The notes under the pieces were generated by a model. The model was not told the DNA's origin. It did no database searches and was given only the letters and a program-made list of their open reading frames with translations. From contig NZ_JYJP01000001.1 in NCBI RefSeq assembly GCF_001012815.1, positions 1 through 64,000 on the forward strand: a stretch of 64,000 bases of DNA, written 5' to 3'. This document shows positions 58,966 through 64,000 of this stretch, in pieces. Both the position numbers and the translations under genes were made by a program. This stretch comes from Vibrio mexicanus. GTDB lineage: Bacteria; Pseudomonadota; Gammaproteobacteria; Enterobacterales; Vibrionaceae. How positions within the stretch are numbered: the first letter of the stretch is position 1; the number at the start of each line of letters is the position of its first letter.

Positions 58966-59677
58966 ATGGCAACCCCTCATATTAATGCACAACCAGGTGA
59001 TTTCGCAGAAACGGTTCTTATGCCAGGCGACCCGCTACGCGCTAAGTACATTGCTGAAACATTCCTAGACGATGTAAAGCAAGTTTGTGACGTTCGCAAT
59101 ATGTTTGGTTTTACAGGTACTTATAAAGGCAAAAAAAGTATCGGTAATGGGCCACGGCATGGGTATTCCTTCATGTTGTATCTATGTTCACGAGCTAATT
59201 GCTGAGTACGGCGTTAAAAACGTAATCCGCGTAGGTAGCTGTGGCGCAGTACGTGACGACGTTAACCTAATGGACGTTGTTATCGGTATGGGTGCATCTA
59301 CGGATTCTAAAGTGAACCGTATTCGTTTCAACAACCACGACTTCGCAGCAATCGCTGACTTCGGTCTTCTAGAAGAAGCCGTGAACCAAGCTCGCTCTCA
59401 GGAAGTACCAGTGAAAGTGGGTAACGTATTCTCTGCAGACCTTTTCTACACACCAGAAGCAGACATCTTCGAGAAGATGGAAAAACTCGGCATCCTAGGT
59501 GTCGATATGGAAGCGGCTGGCATTTACGGCGTAGCTGCCGATCTGGGCGCGAAAGCTCTAACTATCCTAACTGTTTCAGACCACATCATCCGTGGCGAGA
59601 AGCTGAGCTCAGAAGAGCGTCAGAAGTCGTTCAACGACATGATGCGCGTTGCTCTAGAGACAGCAATCAACATCTAA
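58966..59677 (+). CDS. deoD: Purine nucleoside phosphorylase DeoD, frameshifted
   Basis: Phosphorolysis of purine nucleosides in salvage. [21 protein letters not shown] and [11 protein letters not shown] in frame one. An A run at 59131-59137 has seven A where six give [11 protein letters not shown]; the other frame continues with [14 protein letters not shown] and TVSDHI. About 236 residues as expected. This is the only clear +1 insertion in the window. Confidence 0.92.
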
Positions 59678-59765
59678 TCTCCTTCAATAATAAATATCAT
59701 TGAAAAGTAATATCGAAACGCTGCTTGTTTGCGCAGGCAGCGACTTAAATTCCCGAGGGGCGATT

Positions 59766-61234
59766 GTGTCTAACGGAGAACTGCCCAAGGAAGCAGACGG
59801 GTTACAACTCAACTTTTGTAAAACATTGGCGTGTGACAACTTTGGATTGAGTGATGCAAAACATTATGTCTTGCAACGCGCGAACCCTAAACGACCAGCG
59901 ATGGTTTGCCGTGAATGTGGTGCTTTCCCCCCTTACTTAACAACCAAGACGTCCTCGATGAGCTGAGCCGTTTACGCCAGCAACATTGCGAAGGGCTGCC
60001 TGCCTGTAAAAATCAAGACTGCGAAAACGCTGGTCTTTCTGTCCATACTCACAAACATCTTTATCACGCATTCGGCTACAGTGGCGACAGACAACGCTAC
60101 CGCTGCAAAAAATGTGAATCCACTTTTGTTGATAAATGGTCAGGCATAAACCACAAACTCGATTTTCAAGAGAGCTTACTCGGATTGCTGTTTATGAGCT
60201 ATTCGGTGCGAGAAATCTGTCGCAAGCTTTCTATCAATCCAAAAACCTTCTATGACCACTTGGATCATATCGCGAGCCGTTGCCGTCGTAACTTAGCGAT
60301 GATTGACGCTCGTTGGGTAAATCACGCTAGTGAGTACCAACTTGCCTCTAACTTTGCCAAGCTGCAGAAACACAGCGGAAATGGCGTTATTTGGATTGCG
60401 ACCACAGAAGCGGAAACAGGTTATGTGCTCTGCCAGCACGTGAATTATTCTGCTGATGAAGAGCCTATTAGCGAGCTCGATCACGACCCATACCAATCTC
60501 CAGCTCGTTTTGTTTCCAGAGAGTACTCGTCCGAAACCAATACCGTTCCGTCTTCTCCTTCTGAGGACTTGAAAGAGCGCATTGACCAAAAATACCAAGC
60601 GATTTTGGCACGAGGTAACGTGGAAGACCCAATGGGTAACTTGAGCACTTTCCATTACCCCTCAAAAGGGGCTCTGGTTCGTCCACCGTACACTTCCTAT
60701 GCGCACTTTTTGCACATTATGAGCATGCTCAACGATGAAAATAGAGTCGCATTATATCTCCCTCAAGATCCGCTTTTGCGATCTGCGGCATTAAGTGTCT
60801 GCTTATCGCGTATTCAGCGACAAAAAATTGACCTCATGTACGTGGAAAAAGATCCACAATGGGACAGTTTCCGTAGTTTTGAAAAAATCGACATCGTACA
60901 TATGGGTTGGTGGCGCGACCGTTGGGCCATCGCGAAGCAGGGCAAGAGCTCGAAAGGGATTTGTTACCTAGCAGGAGATAATCCTAAGCCAAATCAATGG
61001 TTAATGAAGGCAAGCATCGACAAAACTCAGTTTTATCAAGATAGGTTTCAACTGCTGTTTTCCGAGTTCATCAATGAACCGAGACGCAAGCTTCGACCGG
61101 GTGGGTTGCTTCCAATGCTCGATATTTTTCGGGCATGGCACAATCTGTGCTACCAAGATAAAGACGGTAAAACAGCGGCGCAAAACTTAGGCTTAACGCA
61201 GAAACCTTTGACACTACGAGAACTGCTTTCATAA
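59766..61234 (+). CDS. Zinc-ribbon/helix-turn-helix protein of unknown role, frameshifted
   Basis: Starts at GTG 59766 behind GAGGGG, or TTG 59700. One C is missing at 59927-59932; joined product about 490 residues. Cys pairs CKTLAC, CREC, CKNQDC and CKKC suggest two or more zinc ribbons, the last followed by VREICRKLSINPKTFYDHLD, a helix-turn-helix like transposase N-terminal modules. NGVIWIATTEAETGYVLC could be an RNase-H-like strand pair. No IS ends seen, so a domesticated transposase is possible. Downstream of deoD. Confidence 0.7.
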
Positions 61235-61362
61235 TTAACGATAGTGTGAAGTCCCCCTGCAAATAGTTTAAGTTTTGGTACTTTATCTAGAATGCATATA
61301 AGCGGCCTCTTATACTGTTATTGATATCATTGAAGTTTTTGTGTTGTTGAAGGATTAACTCA

Positions 61363-62850
61363 TTGGATAAAAACCAACATCTTCTGGAAATAGAGATTGA
61401 GCAGCTCAAACCCAGGATTGAAGCTGAACCCGAAAAGGTGTTGGCCATTGCTGAACAGTGCGCAGCGCGAGCAGCCCAGATTCTCTATCCAGAAGGCGCT
61501 ATCGCCAGCCAAGTCATCATGTCACGATGTTACTGGTGTCTGATGGACTACCGCAGAGGGTTAAAGGTCATTAAAGAAGCCCATGGGCGCCTTTCTACAC
61601 TCGACACCGACAACTTCTTACCCGAAATTCTCCACATCTATGCCCTACACTACTGGGGCCAAGCCAAGTACTACTCCGCCCAGCAATACTGGATCAAAGC
61701 CTTAGAACAATCAGCTCTGGTCGATGAAGTCGAAATTCAAATCGAATGTCTCATTGGATTGGGCAATGTTTGGCGAATCACCAGCGAACATAACCTAGCA
61801 AAAAGCACACACGAGTTAGCAGTCACTGTCGCTAATAACATGCGCATAGGTTGGTTGGAAGGTAAAGCTCGCATCTTACTGGCATGGGATCTGTATTTAC
61901 TCAACAACTACGTCGAGATGCTAAGCGTGCTCGACGGCGCTGAAGAAATTTTGGAAGGTGTCAATAACAGTACTTGGCACGCAGAGGTATGGGATTTTCG
62001 CGGCCTAGCTCTACTCGGTTTAGAGCGATTGGAAGAAGCCGAAATTGCCACCAAAAAAGCTCATGACCTAGCGATCAAACACGAACTCGTCTGGATGAAA
62101 GCGCACTCTTACATCAGCCGTGCAAGGCTAGAGCTGCTTCGAAACCATCCAGATAAGGCAAAAGCTCTGTTAGAACAGGCGGAAACCTCCGCTAACTCCT
62201 TCGACAATGGGGAGCTGCTTTCTCAAATTTGTTTTCAACAGTCCCGAGTTGCCGAAGAGAGCGGAGACTATGAAAACGCGCTAACTGCGTTCAAAAAGTA
62301 TCGCACCCACTCAATCAACATGCTTCGTGAGCAAACTGCTCGCGTTGGGTTAGACAAGGCACGAGCTTCAAAGCGGCAACTTGAACAGCGCGCTCGGAAA
62401 CTGATTAATCGAATTCGTGGACAACACGATTTTGATTCTGAAAAATTGCTCACGCAAATGGTGTCGGAAACCTATTGGTGGGAGCAACTCGTCCTATTTA
62501 AGACGGAACTTAAACGCTCTAACCATGCAGTCATCATCATTCAGCATGATGATACTAACTACCTAGAAGTTTGCGCCGAAATTGCCCATTCACTGTGTAA
62601 CAAACGAGACCTGCTTTCCCGCTTAAGCAGCGACCGCATAGGCCTACTATTAGCGGATAAAGGTGAAGAAGCGCATAACGTATTCCAAGTCTTAGCGAAA
62701 ATGATCGAGATTTATCCTTGGCATCGCAAAGGACTCAAAAGCACTCTACCCATTGTGGAATACCAAGACATTTTGACCTTCCCATTTACCTTACAACAAC
62801 TTGAAGACAGCAAGACACAGGATGCGTTGAATGGACACTCTGCTAAATAA
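61363..62850 (+). CDS. TPR protein with degenerate GGDEF-like C-terminus
   Basis: 495 residues from TTG 61363 with AAGGA upstream. Several TPR-like repeats (about residues 25-330), a basic coiled link (SKRQLEQRARKL) and a C-terminal domain where LLSRLSSDRIGLLLADKG stands where a cyclase has RLGGDEFALLL. The signature is lost, so no cyclase activity expected. Overlaps the next gene by 20 bases, likely forming a pair with it. Confidence 0.75.
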   Translation: MDKNQHLLEIEIEQLKPRIEAEPEKVLAIAEQCAARAAQILYPEGAIASQVIMSRCYWCLMDYRRGLKVIKEAHGRLSTLDTDNFLPEILHIYALHYWGQAKYYSAQQYWIKALEQSALVDEVEIQIECLIGLGNVWRITSEHNLAKSTHELAVTVANNMRIGWLEGKARILLAWDLYLLNNYVEMLSVLDGAEEILEGVNNSTWHAEVWDFRGLALLGLERLEEAEIATKKAHDLAIKHELVWMKAHSYISRARLELLRNHPDKAKALLEQAETSANSFDNGELLSQICFQQSRVAEESGDYENALTAFKKYRTHSINMLREQTARVGLDKARASKRQLEQRARKLINRIRGQHDFDSEKLLTQMVSETYWWEQLVLFKTELKRSNHAVIIIQHDDTNYLEVCAEIAHSLCNKRDLLSRLSSDRIGLLLADKGEEAHNVFQVLAKMIEIYPWHRKGLKSTLPIVEYQDILTFPFTLQQLEDSKTQDALNGHSAK

Positions 62851-64000
62851 AATCAGTGACTCTGGCTTAGATGCCTCAGCTGTCACAGGCGAAGAGGCCA
62901 TTATATTCTGGAACCACATCAGGCAACATGTCGCAACAACAGCGATTGAACAGGCTCAATGCTTGATTATCAGCTCGGAGTATCGAAGCGAACTTAAACA
63001 AGCCCAAGCAAGTATTGATGAATTGAAAGCCGCATTGAATCTTCTCTCTTTACCGCAAGATGCAGAAGTCATGCTTGAAGTCAAAGCGAGCTTAAGTGAA
63101 CGTTTAGTCGATTCCGGTGATTACCACGGCGCCCTAAACGAATACATTACAGCTTCCACTATCGCAGTCGAACATGGTTACATCGAGCTTACGCGATGGC
63201 TGTGTTAGGCATGGGTAATTTGTGCGATGCGTATGGCGATCACAACCGCGCGCTTCGTTACTACCAAAAAATCGATAGCATAGACCATGCAATTTCAAGT
63301 CGTTCATTGCGTCTACGCTACAAACTCTACATGCTATCTTGCTACATCGAACTCAATCGTGCTGCAGCAGCAAATGATCTGATTCGCGAATGTGAAGAGC
63401 TGAGCATCCTAGTGAGCGATAAGATCCTAACCGGTCAAATCCTCCTGTATCAATCAAAGCTCTATCGCATGCAGAAGAAGCCTGAAGAAGCGCTTCAAAC
63501 CATAGGTAATGTGCAGTACAGCGCAGGTAATATTCATTCTGATTGGTTGTCGAATATGGTTCGATTGGAGCTGGCCCACTGCCTGAGCGAGACAGGGCGA
63601 TCCCATATCGCACAGCTCGTGTTGCATTCCGCGGACAAGCGCATCAAAGGTCATTCTTCACCTATTCTTGCGAAAAGGCTAAGTGACTCCCTCAGCGATA
63701 TCTATCAAGCTCAAGGCAACTTTAAAAAAGCGCTCAGCTATCAGAAGACTGGATATCGAATTGAATCGGATTTAATGAAGAACATTCCAATTACAGAGTT
63801 GGGGGCGAGCCAGCTTCGACGACTTTCGCGCTTCGAACTGCAGTTGAAACTTATCCTCTCTGAGCTTGAGAACAAAGAACTTAAAGAAACCACTGAGACA
63901 CAGAAAAACACCGTGGCTCAGTTGCAGCAAGACGTATTTACCGATCCTCTGACTAATCTACACAACCGCCGTTGGCTAGATGTGAAACTCAAAGATCTCT
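62831..64000 (+). CDS. TPR diguanylate cyclase, frameshifted and cut by the window end
   Basis: Starts at ATG 62831 inside the previous gene, with AGGA upstream. TPR-like repeats run to about 63780, then a coiled coil and DPLTNLHNRRWLDVKL, the start of a GGDEF domain; the signature itself lies beyond the window. One base is missing near 63189-63191 (LTRW read where YAMAVLGMGN follows). Same layout as the preceding gene but with a complete-looking GGDEF start. Confidence 0.75.

Noticed and set aside
1..64000. CRISPR array, tRNA or rRNA genes
   Set aside because: No regularly spaced repeats and no cloverleaf or rRNA-like stretch was found by reading.

Overview
The window looks like one arm of the second chromosome of a marine Vibrio. 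The pieces that point there are OmpU-like porins, a phosphate pst operon without phoU, a ShyA-type endopeptidase beside a GAF-GGDEF-EAL protein, an Lpp-like lipoprotein beside an L,D-transpeptidase, deoD, and many c-di-GMP enzymes. From memory this order resembles the low-numbered VCA genes of V. cholerae chromosome II; that is recollection, not a search. Cytochrome aa3/caa3 oxidase and curli clusters are extra to that arrangement and suggest a marine, non-cholera species.

Layout: 0-5 kb holds aroG and a polar amino acid ABC transporter. 5-13 kb is a minus-strand cytochrome c oxidase operon (coxB, coxA, ctaG, coxC, surf1, Sco-like, ctaA, ctaB) with one small plus-strand membrane gene inside it. 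13-22 kb holds a DsbA-like protein, an FAH-family enzyme, two divergent porins, an AstE-like deacylase with a YfcC-type transporter, a 265-bp inverted-repeat element, and a glutaredoxin fusion. 22-29 kb has two LysR regulators around a flavodoxin-fold oxidoreductase, then GAF-GGDEF-EAL and the M23 peptidase. 29-39 kb has membrane proteins, a di-haem peroxidase-like lipoprotein divergent from a damaged two-component system, a molybdopterin-fold protein coupled to a GGDEF enzyme, and an EamA transporter behind a leader peptide. 39-50 kb holds rhlE, a CHASE-like GGDEF protein, a DUF3541 protein, norR with its own operator pair, a glutaredoxin and the divergent csgEFG/csgBA curli locus. 50-58.7 kb holds pstSCAB, a chemoreceptor, a DEAD-box helicase, lpp and an L,D-transpeptidase. 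58.9-64 kb holds deoD, a zinc-ribbon protein and two TPR proteins, the last a GGDEF enzyme cut by the window end.

The reading frames of about 15 well-conserved genes are broken, almost always by loss of one base in a mononucleotide run (coxA, coxC, ctaA, ctaB, ctaG, deoD and others). Joining the two frames restores the family sequence each time. The simplest reading is homopolymer error in the assembly rather than mass gene decay, so these genes are given as single features with the break marked. The baeSR-like two-component pair (four lesions, one of them a nonsense codon) and the ABC binding protein (not a simple homopolymer loss) are the best candidates for real damage.

Regulatory sites I can support from sequence include a TyrR-like box by aroG, ArcA-like repeats before coxB, LysR-type dyads, two NorR-type sites before norR, phased Pho repeats before pstS, a Fur-like box before the chemoreceptor, and a candidate CRP site before deoD. 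No tRNA, rRNA, CRISPR array, integron repeat or intact insertion sequence was seen.
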